Assembly: GCF_037203605.1 (NCBI RefSeq) | Contig: NZ_JBBDHC010000005.1 | Coordinates: 62,001 to 126,000, forward strand | Direction of reading: 5' to 3' | DNA: 64,000 nt | Source: Denitratimonas tolerans | GTDB taxonomy: Bacteria; Pseudomonadota; Gammaproteobacteria; Xanthomonadales; Xanthomonadaceae | Shown here: in pieces, positions 28,272 to 40,573 of the stretch | How the letters are laid out: the number at the start of each line of letters is the position of its first letter | Position numbering within the stretch: position 1 is the first letter of the stretch | Made by a program: the position numbers and the translations under genes | The notes under the pieces: model-generated | What the model saw: the letters and a program-made list of their open reading frames with translations, nothing else | Told to the model about the DNA's origin: nothing | Databases searched by the model: none

Positions 28272-29405
28272 GTGCCCCATCCCGCAATTCTTGCCCTCGC
28301 CGACGGCACCGTCTTCCACGGAACCTCGTTCGGCGCTTCCGGGCTGCGCGCCGGCGAAGTGGTGTTCAACACCGCCATGACCGGCTATCAGGAAATCCTC
28401 ACCGATCCGTCCTACGCCCGACAGATCGTCACGCTGACCTGGCCCCACGTCGGCAACACCGGCTGCAATCCGCAGGACGACGAGGCGCGCGCCATGCACC
28501 TCGGCGGCTTGGTGGTGCGCGAGCGCCCGACGCCCGCGAGCAGCTGGCGCAGCACCGCCAATCTCGAAGACTGGCTGGTGGCGCGTGACGTGGTGGCCGT
28601 GGCGGGGATCGACACCCGCGCCCTGACCCGCATCCTGCGCGAGCGCGGCGCGCAGGGCGGCTGCCTGATGGCGGGGCCGGATGCCGATGCCGACGCCGCC
28701 GTGGCCGCCGCGCGCGCCTTCCCGGGCCTGGACGGAATGGATCTGGCGAAGCAGGTCACCACCGCCTCGCGCTATGCGTGGAGCGAGGGCTCGTTCGATC
28801 TCGACGCCAATTGCTTCAGCACGCCGGCCACCCGCTTCCACGTCGTGGCCTATGATTTCGGCATCAAGCTCAACATTCTGCGCCTGCTGGTCGATGCCGG
28901 CTGCCGCCTTACCGTGGTGCCGGCGCAGACGCCGGCGCGCGAGGCGCTCGCACTCGATCCCGACGGCATCTTCCTCTCCAACGGTCCGGGCGACCCGCAG
29001 GCCTGCGGTTACGCGATCGAGGCGATCCGCGAGTTCATCGCCGCGCGGATTCCGCTGTTCGGCATTTGCCTGGGCCACCAGCTTCTTGCGCTGGCCGCCG
29101 GGGCCAGGACGATCAAGATGCCGCACGGCCACCACGGCGCGAACCATCCGGTGCAGGAACTGGCCTCGGGTCGGGTGATGATTTCCAGCCAGAACCACGG
29201 CTTCGCCGTGGACGAATCCAGCCTGCCGGCCAGCGCGCGCGCCACGCATCGCTCGCTGTTCGACGGCAGCAATCAGGGCATCGCCCTCACCGACGCGCCG
29301 GCCTTCAGCTTCCAGGGCCATCCCGAAGCCTCCCCGGGCCCGGCGGATGTGGGCGGATTGTTTGCGCGTTTCGCAGCCACCATGCAAGCCGCCAACGCGG
29401 CGTGA
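28272..29405 (+). CDS. carA: carbamoyl-phosphate synthase small (glutaminase) subunit
   Basis: 377 residues from a GTG start. Hydrolyses glutamine and passes ammonia to CarB, for pyrimidines and arginine. N-terminal domain (ALADGTVFHGTSFGASG...MTGYQEILTDPSY), then a class I amidotransferase domain with nucleophile C266 (FGICLGHQ) and H350/E352 (FQGHPEASPGP). The stop overlaps, as TGATG, an ATG of the next frame, so translation may be coupled to the peptidase gene that separates it from carB. Confidence 0.97.
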   Translation: MPHPAILALADGTVFHGTSFGASGLRAGEVVFNTAMTGYQEILTDPSYARQIVTLTWPHVGNTGCNPQDDEARAMHLGGLVVRERPTPASSWRSTANLEDWLVARDVVAVAGIDTRALTRILRERGAQGGCLMAGPDADADAAVAAARAFPGLDGMDLAKQVTTASRYAWSEGSFDLDANCFSTPATRFHVVAYDFGIKLNILRLLVDAGCRLTVVPAQTPAREALALDPDGIFLSNGPGDPQACGYAIEAIREFIAARIPLFGICLGHQLLALAAGARTIKMPHGHHGANHPVQELASGRVMISSQNHGFAVDESSLPASARATHRSLFDGSNQGIALTDAPAFSFQGHPEASPGPADVGGLFARFAATMQAANAA

Positions 29406-29422
29406 TGAACGGAGTTTCAAGA

Positions 29423-31321
29423 ATGCCCCGACTTTTCCTTCTTGCCGCGCTCTGCGGCGCGCTGCTTCTTTCATGGGCCGGTGCAAGCGCCGCCGAACGC
29501 CTCCCGGTGGGTGACTTCTTCAAGGATCCCGAGTTCCGCAGCGTGTCGCTGTCTCCCAGCGGCACCTACATCACCGTCTCGGTGCCGCGCGCCGACCGCA
29601 CCGTGCTGGCCGCGTTCCGGGTCCGCGACATGAAGCTGATCGGCAAGTGGGACCAGGGCGAGAACCGCCACATCGACCGGGTCCGCTGGGTCAACGACGA
29701 CCGCTTCATCCTGTACGTCACGCGCAAGACCGGCGCGTTCGACTTCCGCGTGGGCACGCCGGACCTCTATCTGAGCGATGTCGATGGTGCCAAGCGCATC
29801 CACATTCCCAACGGCGGCACCTACAGCATCGTCGATGTGACCTGGGACGAGCCCGACACGATCCTGGTGCAGCGCTCGGTCGATTCGGCCTACCTGTTCA
29901 AGCTCAACGTCTACACCGGCAAACTCAATACCGTCGCGACCGCGCCGCTGCGCTTCGGCGGTTTCGTGCTCGACCACGCCGGCAAGGTGCGCTATGCCAT
30001 CGGGCAGAAGACCGAGGGCGGCGATTTCGTCACGCTGCGGCGTGACGGCGAGGACTGGACCACCGTGCATTCGGCACCGATGGGCGAGTCCGTCCGCAGG
30101 CCGCTGATGTTCGCCAAGGACGGCGAGCGGGTGATCTTCTCGATCAGCGACGAGGGCGAACCCGTGCGGCTGGCGCTGGTCGATCCGCAGACCGGCGAGG
30201 AGACGCTGCTGGCGCGCAATGCCAACGTGGATGCCACCGCAATGCTGATGAGTTCGGATGAGACCGAACTGCTCGCCGTGGGCTATCAGGACGGCCTGCC
30301 GGGCTACGAATTCGTCACCCCCGATCACCCCGAATCCAAGGCGCTGGCGGGGCTGCTCAACGCCTTCCCGGACCACGCGGTGTCGTTCTCGGGAATGAGC
30401 CGCGACGGCCGCTTCATCCTGCTGCGGCGCTACAGCGATGTCGATCCGGGAGCCTATTTCCTGTTCGATCGCAAGAGCGGCGAGGCGCGCTTCCTGCTGG
30501 CCTCGATGGACTGGATCGATCCGGCGAAGATGTCGCCGACCCGGCCGATCTCGCTCACCGCGCGCGACGGCACGCCGCTGCACGGCTACCTCACCGTGCC
30601 GCGCGGCGAGGGCAGGAACCTGCCGCTGATCCTGCACCCGCACGGCGGCCCGCACGGGGTGCGCGACGAATGGGGCTTCGATCCGCAGGTGCAGTTCCTC
30701 GCCAATCGCGGCTATGCCGTGCTGCAGATCAACTTCCGCGGCTCGGGCGGCTACGGCAATGCCTTCGAGCGCAAGGGCTATCGCAACTGGGGTACGACGA
30801 TGATCGACGACATGACCGATGCCGTCGACTGGACGGTGGCGCAGGGCATCGCCGATCCGAAGCGGATCTGCACCTACGGCGCCTCCTACGGCGGGTTCGG
30901 CGCGCTGCAGTCGGTGGTCCGCAACCCCGAGAAGTACCGCTGCACGATCGGCTACGTGGGCGTCTACAGCCTGCCGATGATGTTCACCAAGGGCGACATC
31001 CCGCAGACGAAATCGGGCGTGGCCTATCTCAAGCGCGTGCAGCCGGAGGCGCTGGCCGAGCAGCAGGCGCAGTCGCCGGCGTTCAACATCGACAAGATCC
31101 GCATCCCGGTGATGCTGGTGCAGGGCGGCAAGGACGAGCGCGTCCCGCCGTCCCAGTACCGCCTGCTCAAGGATGGCCTGGCCAAGGCCGGTAATCCACC
31201 CGAGGTGGACATCCTGGAGCCGAAGGAAGCGCACGGTTTCTATGACTTCGACAACAAGGTTCGGCTCTACACCGCGATGGAAGCCTTCCTGGACCAGCAC
31301 ATCGGCCCATCCGCGCGTTGA
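29423..31321 (+). CDS. secreted S9 family (prolyl oligopeptidase-type) peptidase, lying between carA and carB
   Basis: 632 residues. A signal peptide (MPRLFLLAALCGALLLSWAGASA) is followed by a beta-propeller-like region (~40-370) and an alpha/beta-hydrolase domain with HPHGGPHGV, the nucleophile motif YGASYGGFG, the aspartate in QGGKDERVP and the histidine in KEAHGFYD: a complete Ser-Asp-His triad. The start at 29423 has GGAG at 29411-29414 in good spacing; the upstream ATG at 29405 overlaps the carA stop and is the alternative. Similar dipeptidyl/acylaminoacyl peptidases are common in xanthomonads. Its role in the car operon is unclear; it acts outside the cytoplasm, unlike CarA/CarB. Confidence 0.9.
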   Translation: MPRLFLLAALCGALLLSWAGASAAERLPVGDFFKDPEFRSVSLSPSGTYITVSVPRADRTVLAAFRVRDMKLIGKWDQGENRHIDRVRWVNDDRFILYVTRKTGAFDFRVGTPDLYLSDVDGAKRIHIPNGGTYSIVDVTWDEPDTILVQRSVDSAYLFKLNVYTGKLNTVATAPLRFGGFVLDHAGKVRYAIGQKTEGGDFVTLRRDGEDWTTVHSAPMGESVRRPLMFAKDGERVIFSISDEGEPVRLALVDPQTGEETLLARNANVDATAMLMSSDETELLAVGYQDGLPGYEFVTPDHPESKALAGLLNAFPDHAVSFSGMSRDGRFILLRRYSDVDPGAYFLFDRKSGEARFLLASMDWIDPAKMSPTRPISLTARDGTPLHGYLTVPRGEGRNLPLILHPHGGPHGVRDEWGFDPQVQFLANRGYAVLQINFRGSGGYGNAFERKGYRNWGTTMIDDMTDAVDWTVAQGIADPKRICTYGASYGGFGALQSVVRNPEKYRCTIGYVGVYSLPMMFTKGDIPQTKSGVAYLKRVQPEALAEQQAQSPAFNIDKIRIPVMLVQGGKDERVPPSQYRLLKDGLAKAGNPPEVDILEPKEAHGFYDFDNKVRLYTAMEAFLDQHIGPSAR

Positions 31322-31377
31322 GCGGCAACTCCCGCCTCCCGCCTCCCGAACCTGACTCGCACCCACGGACCCCTTCC

Positions 31378-34622
<3,245 letters not shown>

Positions 34623-34626
<4 letters not shown>

Positions 34627-35096
34627 GACCACCGATGACCACCCAGGGCGCGCAGCGGCTGCGCCAGGAACTGGAACACCTCAAGAGCGTCAAGCGCCCC
34701 GCGGTGATCGCCGCCATCGCCGAGGCGCGCGCGCACGGCGACCTCAAGGAGAACGCCGAATACCATGCCGCGCGCGAGCAGCAGGGTTTCATCGAGGGCC
34801 GCATCCAGGAGCTGGAGGCGACCCTGTCCAACGCCCAGCTCATCGACGTCGCCACGCTCGACGTGGGTGTTCGCATCGTGTTCGGCGCGACGGTCGAACT
34901 GGTCGACGAGGACAGCGGCGACGAGGTCACCTACCAGATCGTGGGCGAACTGGAGGCCGACATCCGCCTCGGCCTCGTCTCGATCACCGCGCCGATCTCG
35001 CGCGCGCTGATCGGGCGCAGCGAGGGCGACGTGGTCCAGATCGAGGCACCCGGCGGCCGGCGCAGCTATGAAATCGTCGCGGTGCGCTACGGCTGA
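34623..35096 (+). CDS. greA: transcription elongation factor GreA
   Basis: 157 residues. Enters the RNA polymerase secondary channel and stimulates cleavage of backtracked RNA. Seen: MTTQGAQRLRQELEHLKSVKRP, then the coiled-coil tip motif GDLKENAEYHAAREQQ (two acidic tip residues D and E present) and a C-terminal FKBP-like domain. 4-base overlap with carB; carB-greA linkage is also found in Pseudomonas and Xanthomonas. DksA, which uses the same polymerase channel, is encoded 6 kb away. Confidence 0.96.
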
Positions 35097-35102
35097 CGGG
35101 TC

Positions 35103-36047
35103 GTGGTGAGCAGGCCCGATCCCACGGATGCGCTGCTGTGGCTGCCGCCCTGGGCGGTGCTGCGCGAACAGGTGCGCCCGCCGATGGTCCTGCATCGATT
35201 GGCCTGCCGCGCGGACGAGGAACCGGTGGAGGTGGGCGAGGCGGCGCGCATCGCGCGTGCCTTCGACATCCTGCCGCGTGGACTTCCGGTGGCGGCGCTG
35301 ACGCGCCAGCTCGACGCCGGCGATGCCGCCGGTTGCACCTGGCTGCGCGCCGATCCGGGCTTCGTACGCGCCGACATGGCCACGGTGCGCCTGTATGCCT
35401 GCGGCGAAATGGATGTTTCGCCGGAGGAATGCGAGGCACTGCTGGCCCCGCTCAAGCCGCTGTTCGGTGACGAAGGTTTACCGATCTCGGCACCCGTGCC
35501 TTCGCGCTGGTACCTGTGCCTGCCGCCCGATGCGAGGCTGCCTGACTTCGATCCGCCGTTGGAGGTCATCGGTGACGATCTCTTCGCCCACATGCCCGAG
35601 GGCGACGCCGGCCGGCGCTGGCGGCGGCTGATGAACGAAGCGCAGGTGATCCTGCACAACCACGAGGTCAACGCGCGGCGTGCGGCCGCCGGCAAGCTGC
35701 CGGTCAACACGCTCTGGTTCTGGGGCGCATCGCGCCTGCCCGACCACGTGCGCAGCGCGCGCGCGCAGGTGCGCAGCGGCGACGTGCTGCTGCGCGCGCT
35801 GGCGCAGCGCGCCGGCGTGGAGCCCAGCACCGATCCGGAGGTGGCCACGCTGCCGCCTGCGGCGCTGGTGGATCTGCGCGAGGTGCGCGACGCCGCGCTT
35901 CTCGAGGAGCACTGGATCGCGCCACTGGTCGCGCAGGTGCGGCGCGGTGCGCTGGACGAACTGCGTCTGGATTTCGGTGACGGCCACCTGCTGCGCTGGC
36001 GTGCCGCGCACCGCTGGCGCGTCTGGCGCAGGCATCTTCCGGCGTGA
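35103..36047 (+). CDS. rpfE: RpfE-like conserved protein of unknown biochemical function
   Basis: 314 residues, GTG or nearby start, no signal peptide or membrane helix. Recognised mainly by context and general layout: in Xanthomonas, rpfE lies between greA and recJ in the rpf region. Visible features are PRGLPVAALTRQLDAGD, TWLRADPGFVRADMATVRL near the N-terminus and a LPVNTLWFWGASRLP stretch resembling the conserved core of this family of putative phosphoglycerate mutase-like regulatory proteins. Proposed in Xanthomonas to influence exopolysaccharide and exoenzyme production, but mechanism is not known. Overlaps the recJ start by 4 bases. Confidence 0.75.
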   Translation: MVSRPDPTDALLWLPPWAVLREQVRPPMVLHRLACRADEEPVEVGEAARIARAFDILPRGLPVAALTRQLDAGDAAGCTWLRADPGFVRADMATVRLYACGEMDVSPEECEALLAPLKPLFGDEGLPISAPVPSRWYLCLPPDARLPDFDPPLEVIGDDLFAHMPEGDAGRRWRRLMNEAQVILHNHEVNARRAAAGKLPVNTLWFWGASRLPDHVRSARAQVRSGDVLLRALAQRAGVEPSTDPEVATLPPAALVDLREVRDAALLEEHWIAPLVAQVRRGALDELRLDFGDGHLLRWRAAHRWRVWRRHLPA

Positions 36048-37780
36048 GTACGGCAGCGATGGTCATTCGTCGCCGCGCCTCCGTCGTGACCGGCGATTGG
36101 CCCGACGCGGTGCATCCGGTGCTGCGACGCGTGTATGCGGCACGCGGCGTGACCGACATCGCGCAGGTGCGCCATCGCCTTGGCACGCTGCTGCCGCCAG
36201 GCCTGCTGGGCGGGCTGGATCGCGCCGTGGAGCTGCTGGTCGAAGCCATCACAGACGATCTGCGCATCTGCGTGATCGGCGATTTCGACGCCGATGGCGC
36301 GACCGGCACCGCCGTCGCGGTGCGTGGCCTGCGCCTGCTCGGCGCGCGTCAGGTCAGCTATCGCGTGCCGCACCGGATGCGCCACGGCTACGGCCTTTCG
36401 CCGGCGCTGGTGGCCGATCTGGCCGATCTTGCGCCCGACCTGCTCCTGACCGTGGACAACGGCATCGCCTGCGTGCCCGGCGTCGCCGCCGCGCGCGCAG
36501 CGGGCATGCGCGTGATCGTCACCGATCATCACCTTCCCGGCGCGCAGCTGCCGCAGGCCGATGCCATCGTCAATCCCAACCTGCGCGGCGACGGCTTCCC
36601 GAGCAAGGCGCTGGCCGGGGTCGGCGTGATGTTCTACCTGCTGCTCGCGCTGCGCGCGCAGCTGCGCGCGCAGGGCGCGTTCGCCCACGGCCGCGAGCCG
36701 GATCTTTCCGTGCTGCTCGATCTGGTCGCGCTGGGCACGGTCGCGGACATGGTGCCGCTGGACGAGAACAACCGCATCCTCGTGGCCGCGGGCCTGAAAC
36801 GCCTGCGCGCCGGTGTCGCGCAGGCGGGCTTGCGCGCGCTGATGCAGGTGTCGGGGCGCACTCCCGAGCGCCTCGGCAGCGCCGACCTGGGTTTCGCGCT
36901 TGGCCCGCGCATCAATGCCGCAGGCCGGCTCGAAGACATGGCGCTGGGCATCGAGTGTCTGCTCGCCGATGACGAGGCCACGGCGCTGCGGCTGGCGGCA
37001 CAGCTCGATGCCATCAACCGCGAGCGCCGCGACCTGCAAGACCAGATGCTGCAGCAGGCCGAAGCCATGGCCGCAAGTTGTATCGCCGCCATCGAAGCCG
37101 GCGGCAGCGGCGATGCCGCATTGTGCGTGTTCGATGAAGACTGGCATCCAGGCGTCGTGGGTCTGGTGGCTTCGCGCCTGAAAGAGCGCGTGCATCGCCC
37201 CACGGTCGCCTTCGCGCCGGGTGGCGAGGATGGTCTGTTGCGTGGCTCCGCGCGCTCGATTCCCGGTTTCCATATCCGCGATGCCCTGGCCGATCTCGCC
37301 GCCGCCCAACCCGATCTCATCGCCCGCTTCGGCGGCCATGCGATGGCCGCCGGCCTGAGCCTCGCGCCGGAAAATCTCGATGCCTTCCACGCGGCTTTCA
37401 CCACGCTCGCCGCAGAACGCCTTGACCCCGCCGCCCTGCGCGCGGAACTCCTCAGCGACGGCGCGCTCGCCCCGCAGGATTTGAGCCGCGACCTGGCCGA
37501 GCAGCTGCGTGACGGCGGCCCGTGGGGGCAGGGCTTTCCCGAACCGGTGTTCGACGACGAGTTCACCGTCGCCGGCTGGCGCGTGGTCGGCAATGGTCAT
37601 CTGAAGCTGCAGTTGCGCCACACTGCCTCCGGTGTTCCGATCGATGCGATCCATTTCAGCGGCTTCGACGGCACGCCACCTGCTTCGCACCTGCACCTGG
37701 CCTACCAGCTGGAAACCGACGATTTCCGCGACCGCTGCGGCGTGCAGCTGCTGGTGCGGCATCGGATCGATCTTCCGTGA
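36044..37780 (+). CDS. recJ: single-strand DNA-specific exonuclease RecJ
   Basis: 578 residues from a GTG start overlapping the rpfE stop. A 5'-to-3' ssDNA exonuclease in RecF-pathway recombination and mismatch repair. DHH-superfamily motifs: VIGDFDADGATGTA (motif I), LTVDNGIA, VTDHHLPG (DHH, motif III) and the second-half GVVGLVASRLKER and RFGGHAMAAGLSL (DHHA1). Length agrees with E. coli RecJ (577). Last gene of the carA-to-recJ string. Confidence 0.96.
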   Translation: MSTAAMVIRRRASVVTGDWPDAVHPVLRRVYAARGVTDIAQVRHRLGTLLPPGLLGGLDRAVELLVEAITDDLRICVIGDFDADGATGTAVAVRGLRLLGARQVSYRVPHRMRHGYGLSPALVADLADLAPDLLLTVDNGIACVPGVAAARAAGMRVIVTDHHLPGAQLPQADAIVNPNLRGDGFPSKALAGVGVMFYLLLALRAQLRAQGAFAHGREPDLSVLLDLVALGTVADMVPLDENNRILVAAGLKRLRAGVAQAGLRALMQVSGRTPERLGSADLGFALGPRINAAGRLEDMALGIECLLADDEATALRLAAQLDAINRERRDLQDQMLQQAEAMAASCIAAIEAGGSGDAALCVFDEDWHPGVVGLVASRLKERVHRPTVAFAPGGEDGLLRGSARSIPGFHIRDALADLAAAQPDLIARFGGHAMAAGLSLAPENLDAFHAAFTTLAAERLDPAALRAELLSDGALAPQDLSRDLAEQLRDGGPWGQGFPEPVFDDEFTVAGWRVVGNGHLKLQLRHTASGVPIDAIHFSGFDGTPPASHLHLAYQLETDDFRDRCGVQLLVRHRIDLP

Positions 37781-37827
37781 TCGTCGGTTTCACCTCGACC
37801 CGGGCTTCGGCTTCCTTCGTCTATTGA

Positions 37828-38420
37828 TTTTGCGCTTTCGTGAGGTTTCGACCGCCTCAGCGGCGGCCGACCTGCTTTCTCTTGCTTGTCCAAGAGGAAG
37901 TAGGCACTGCGCCGCAGGAGCGGCGCGAACGGCGAAGCCGGCCCCGAAGGGGCGGAGGGCAGGATGCCCGGAGTAAAGAGAACGACACCCCAGCGGCCCG
38001 CCCGGAAGATGAAGCCTTCCGGGTTCGTGAGGCGGTGCCGGGGTTTCCCGATGGCGCATCCCGTGTCTCCGGGAAGCGCGCGGGCATCCATGCCCGCGCC
38101 CCTGCGGGCCACATGGGGACCCCAAGAGCACGAGCGTGGGGTCATCCCGCTTTCGCTCTTGATCTACCGGGTCCCCATGAGCCGCGCCGAGTAGCGCAGG
38201 CAGCCGGCGGGGATAGGCGCGATTGTTCGAGGCCATGGATGGCCGAGTTCGCGCCGGCCGCCGGGTGCCGAGCAACGCAGGGCACGACGGCTGCGCAGCA
38301 GACGGCGCGCGGTGCCGGGGTGCCATTTCTTTGGGTTACCTTTCTTTGGGCAAGCAAAGAAAGGTAACTCGGCCGCCGCCGAGGCGGACGAAACCCTGCG
38401 AAAACATCCAAACCAGAGGC
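37828..38420. repeat. inverted-repeat-bounded, hairpin-rich intergenic element
   Basis: No convincing gene lies in the ~760 bases between recJ and the DUF2501 gene. Two terminal modules face each other: a 27-base GC-rich arm (37844-37870 versus the reverse complement of 38369-38395, 25/27 identical), each followed inward by a long hairpin (37871-37904; 38335-38368 with a perfect 14-bp stem). The ~430-base core contains further perfect palindromes: 37941-37953, 38001-38023 (8-bp arms), 38078-38099 (10-bp arms), 38118-38143 (7-bp arms, nested in a 9-bp long-range stem 38112-38120/38171-38179) and 38231-38244. The two terminal hairpins differ in sequence but keep pairing. I remember similar sequences repeated in xanthomonad genomes; not checked. 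Confidence 0.75.
38335..38368. terminator. perfect 14-bp hairpin, right module of the element, possible bidirectional terminator
   Basis: Stem 38335-38348 pairs perfectly with 38355-38368 around a 6-base loop. It is AT-richer than its surroundings and could stop transcription coming from either side, but there is no U run directly after it, so a protein or cruciform role is equally possible. Confidence 0.45.
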
Positions 38421-38541
38421 AAAAGAAGCCGCACACGCCACCCGCCGATGAAAGCGCGAGCCGGCGCGGTCGCCGCCGGGACGGGCGAAATCCCGGCGTA
38501 AACGCCCGATCGCCCGGCAAACAACACCGCCCGTACCGCCC

Positions 38542-38970
38542 TCAGCCGCCGAGCATCCCCTTGGCCTGATCCAGCACCACGCCGCAGGCCTTCTCCGTGA
38601 GCTTTTCCTTGAGCTTGTCGCTGCGGTCGGAAAGGTCGAGGCTCTTGCCGTCCCTGGTCGAGAGCAGGCCCTTGAGGCCGTTGGCGTAGCCTTCGTCGTC
38701 CTCCGGTTCCGGCGCGGTTTCGGCGTTGCCGCCGAGGGAGAGCTTGCCCAGCAGCCGGTCCTTGACCGCGCCGGCGGCGCTATCGCCCAGGTACTTGTTC
38801 TTTATGCAGAACTGCACGATGCCGGCGACGTTGCCGGCGTTGGAGGACAGCAGGGAGCCGGCGTCCGTTCCGCTGATGGCACCCTTGAGCGAGCCGACGC
38901 CGGAGGCGGCGGCCGTGGCGGCGGTGCAGGACAGCAGCAGGCCGAGGGTGAACGTATGCCAGGTGGACAT
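38542..38970 (-). CDS. DUF2501 (YjjA-like) secreted protein
   Basis: 142 residues. A signal peptide (MSTWHTFTLGLLLSCTAATAAAS) precedes the DUF2501 pattern: NAGNVAGIVQFCIKNKYL, then YANGLKGLLSTRDGKSLDLS and EKACGVVLDQAKGML, matching E. coli YjjA including two cysteines that could form a disulphide. Function unknown; periplasmic location inferred. Monocistronic; the structured repeat element lies just downstream of its stop. Confidence 0.85.
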   Translation of the reverse strand: MSTWHTFTLGLLLSCTAATAAASGVGSLKGAISGTDAGSLLSSNAGNVAGIVQFCIKNKYLGDSAAGAVKDRLLGKLSLGGNAETAPEPEDDEGYANGLKGLLSTRDGKSLDLSDRSDKLKEKLTEKACGVVLDQAKGMLGG

Positions 38971-39055
38971 GGAGATTCTCCTTTGCCGATGCGTGACGGT
39001 GGTTCTGATCCTATTCCCGACGGGCGCTGTTGTCAGGTGCCGGCCGACGCGCGGA

Positions 39056-40417
39056 TCACTCCATCAGCACCAGCGTCGCCAGCCCCAGGAAGGTGAAGAA
39101 GCCGAGCGAGTCGGTCAGCGCGGTGAGGAAGATCCCGCTGCCCAGCGCCGGATCGAAACCCATGCGCCTGAGCAGCAGCGGAATCGTCACGCCCACCATG
39201 GCGGCCAACAGGAGATTGACGGTCAGCGCCACGAAGATCACCAGCGACAGCCCCGGGTTCCGGAACCAGGCATACACGATCAGGCCCAGCACCGCGCCCA
39301 TCAGCAGGCCGTTGAACAGCGCCACGCGCAGTTCCTTCCACAGCAGGATCAGTACGTTGGAGGCACCGACCTGACCCAGCGCCAGGCCGCGGATCGTGAG
39401 CGCCAGCACCTGGGTGCCGGCATTGCCGCCGAGGCCCGCGACCATCGGCATCAGCACCGCGAGTGCGACGAGCTTGTCGATCGTGCCTTCGAAATTGCCG
39501 ACCACGTTGGCCGCGATGAAGGCGGTGCACAGGTTTACGAAGAGCCACACCAGTCGCCGCCGCATCGCGCGCCCGACCGGGCTGAACAGGTCCTCGTCCT
39601 CGCCCAGACCCGCCGCGCCCAGGGCCTGGTGTTCGGCCTGCTCGCGGATGATGTCGACCACGTCGTCGATGGTGATGCGGCCGAGCAGGATGTTGCTTTC
39701 GTCCACCACCGGAGCCGAGACCCAGTCGTGATCGGAGAACTGGTTGGCTACCTCGCGCTCGCTGGTGCCGGCGGGAATGGCCGATTGCTCGTCGTCGATC
39801 AGCTCGTTGATCGGGGTGGAGGTTTCGTGGGTGAGCAGGGAGCTGAGCGAAACCCGGCCCAGGTACTGGTGCCTGCGGCTGACGACGAACAGGTAGTCGG
39901 TATGGTCGGGCAGCTCGCCGCGCAGGCGCAGGTAGCGCAACACCACGTCCACCGTGGTGTCGGCGCGCACCGTCACCACGTCCGGATTCATCAGGCGTCC
40001 GGCGCTGCCCTCGGGGAAGGAGAGCACCTGTTCGAGGCGATCGCGGTTTTCGCGATCCATCGAACGCAGGACTTCCGCGATCACCTGGTCGGGGAGGTCC
40101 TCGGCGATATCGGCCAGATCGTCGATGTCGAGGTCTTCGACCGCGGCGACCAGCTCGTCCGCATCCATCTCCGCGATCAGGCTTTCGCGAACGTCCTCGC
40201 CGACGTGGACCAGCACCTCGCCGTCGTCTTCCGGATCGACCAGGCCCCACACCAGGGAGCGCTTGGGCGTGGGCAGGGACTCGAGGAGGTTGGCGATCTC
40301 GGCCGGCGAGAGCGTGTTGATCAGCCGTCGCACCGGCCCCAGCCGGCCGGTGTCGAGCGCATCGGACAGCAGCCGCAGCTGGCGGGCGGTCCTGTCGTGG
40401 CGGGAGGCGTCGGCCAT
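39056..40417 (-). CDS. mgtE: magnesium transporter/channel MgtE
   Basis: 453 residues. Order: a cytoplasmic MgtE N domain (1-~135; helical repeats such as LSPAEIANLLESLP), two CBS domains (~140-260; TVDVVLRYLR, EREVANQFSDHDWVSAPVVDE) and five membrane helices (~290-453) containing LMPMVAGLGGNAGTQVLAL, the pore motif, and a C-terminal SLGFFTFLGLATLVL. Mg2+ gating by the acidic N/CBS domains is known for the family. No M-box or mgt leader is apparent upstream. Confidence 0.95.
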   Translation of the reverse strand: MADASRHDRTARQLRLLSDALDTGRLGPVRRLINTLSPAEIANLLESLPTPKRSLVWGLVDPEDDGEVLVHVGEDVRESLIAEMDADELVAAVEDLDIDDLADIAEDLPDQVIAEVLRSMDRENRDRLEQVLSFPEGSAGRLMNPDVVTVRADTTVDVVLRYLRLRGELPDHTDYLFVVSRRHQYLGRVSLSSLLTHETSTPINELIDDEQSAIPAGTSEREVANQFSDHDWVSAPVVDESNILLGRITIDDVVDIIREQAEHQALGAAGLGEDEDLFSPVGRAMRRRLVWLFVNLCTAFIAANVVGNFEGTIDKLVALAVLMPMVAGLGGNAGTQVLALTIRGLALGQVGASNVLILLWKELRVALFNGLLMGAVLGLIVYAWFRNPGLSLVIFVALTVNLLLAAMVGVTIPLLLRRMGFDPALGSGIFLTALTDSLGFFTFLGLATLVLME

Positions 40418-40573
40418 CGGGCGCTCCGGAAAGGGAAGGGGGTGTTGCTCGCTGCATGCAGCCGCCGGCCGCGCATTATCCTCGGCCTGTGCCCGTCGGG
40501 GCCAGCCCCGCGCGATGCGGGTGTGTCTGCACGGCGGACAGGCTGCCCCGAGTGCGTCCGGCGAGGTGCGGCT

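Noticed and set aside
31318..31377. A start of carB at 31318 using the upstream frame
   Set aside because: The first ~20 residues are Pro/Ser-rich and unlike any CarB; MPKRTD at 31378 matches the family.
37840..38569. Short frames in the repeat region, in both directions
   Set aside because: They span hairpins and palindromes, use Arg/Pro/Ala-rich codons without motif or ribosome-binding site, and do not look coding.
38542..40457. Alternative plus-strand frames (e.g. 38726-40624) as genes between DUF2501 and mgtE
   Set aside because: Antisense to mgtE and DUF2501; compositional shadows.
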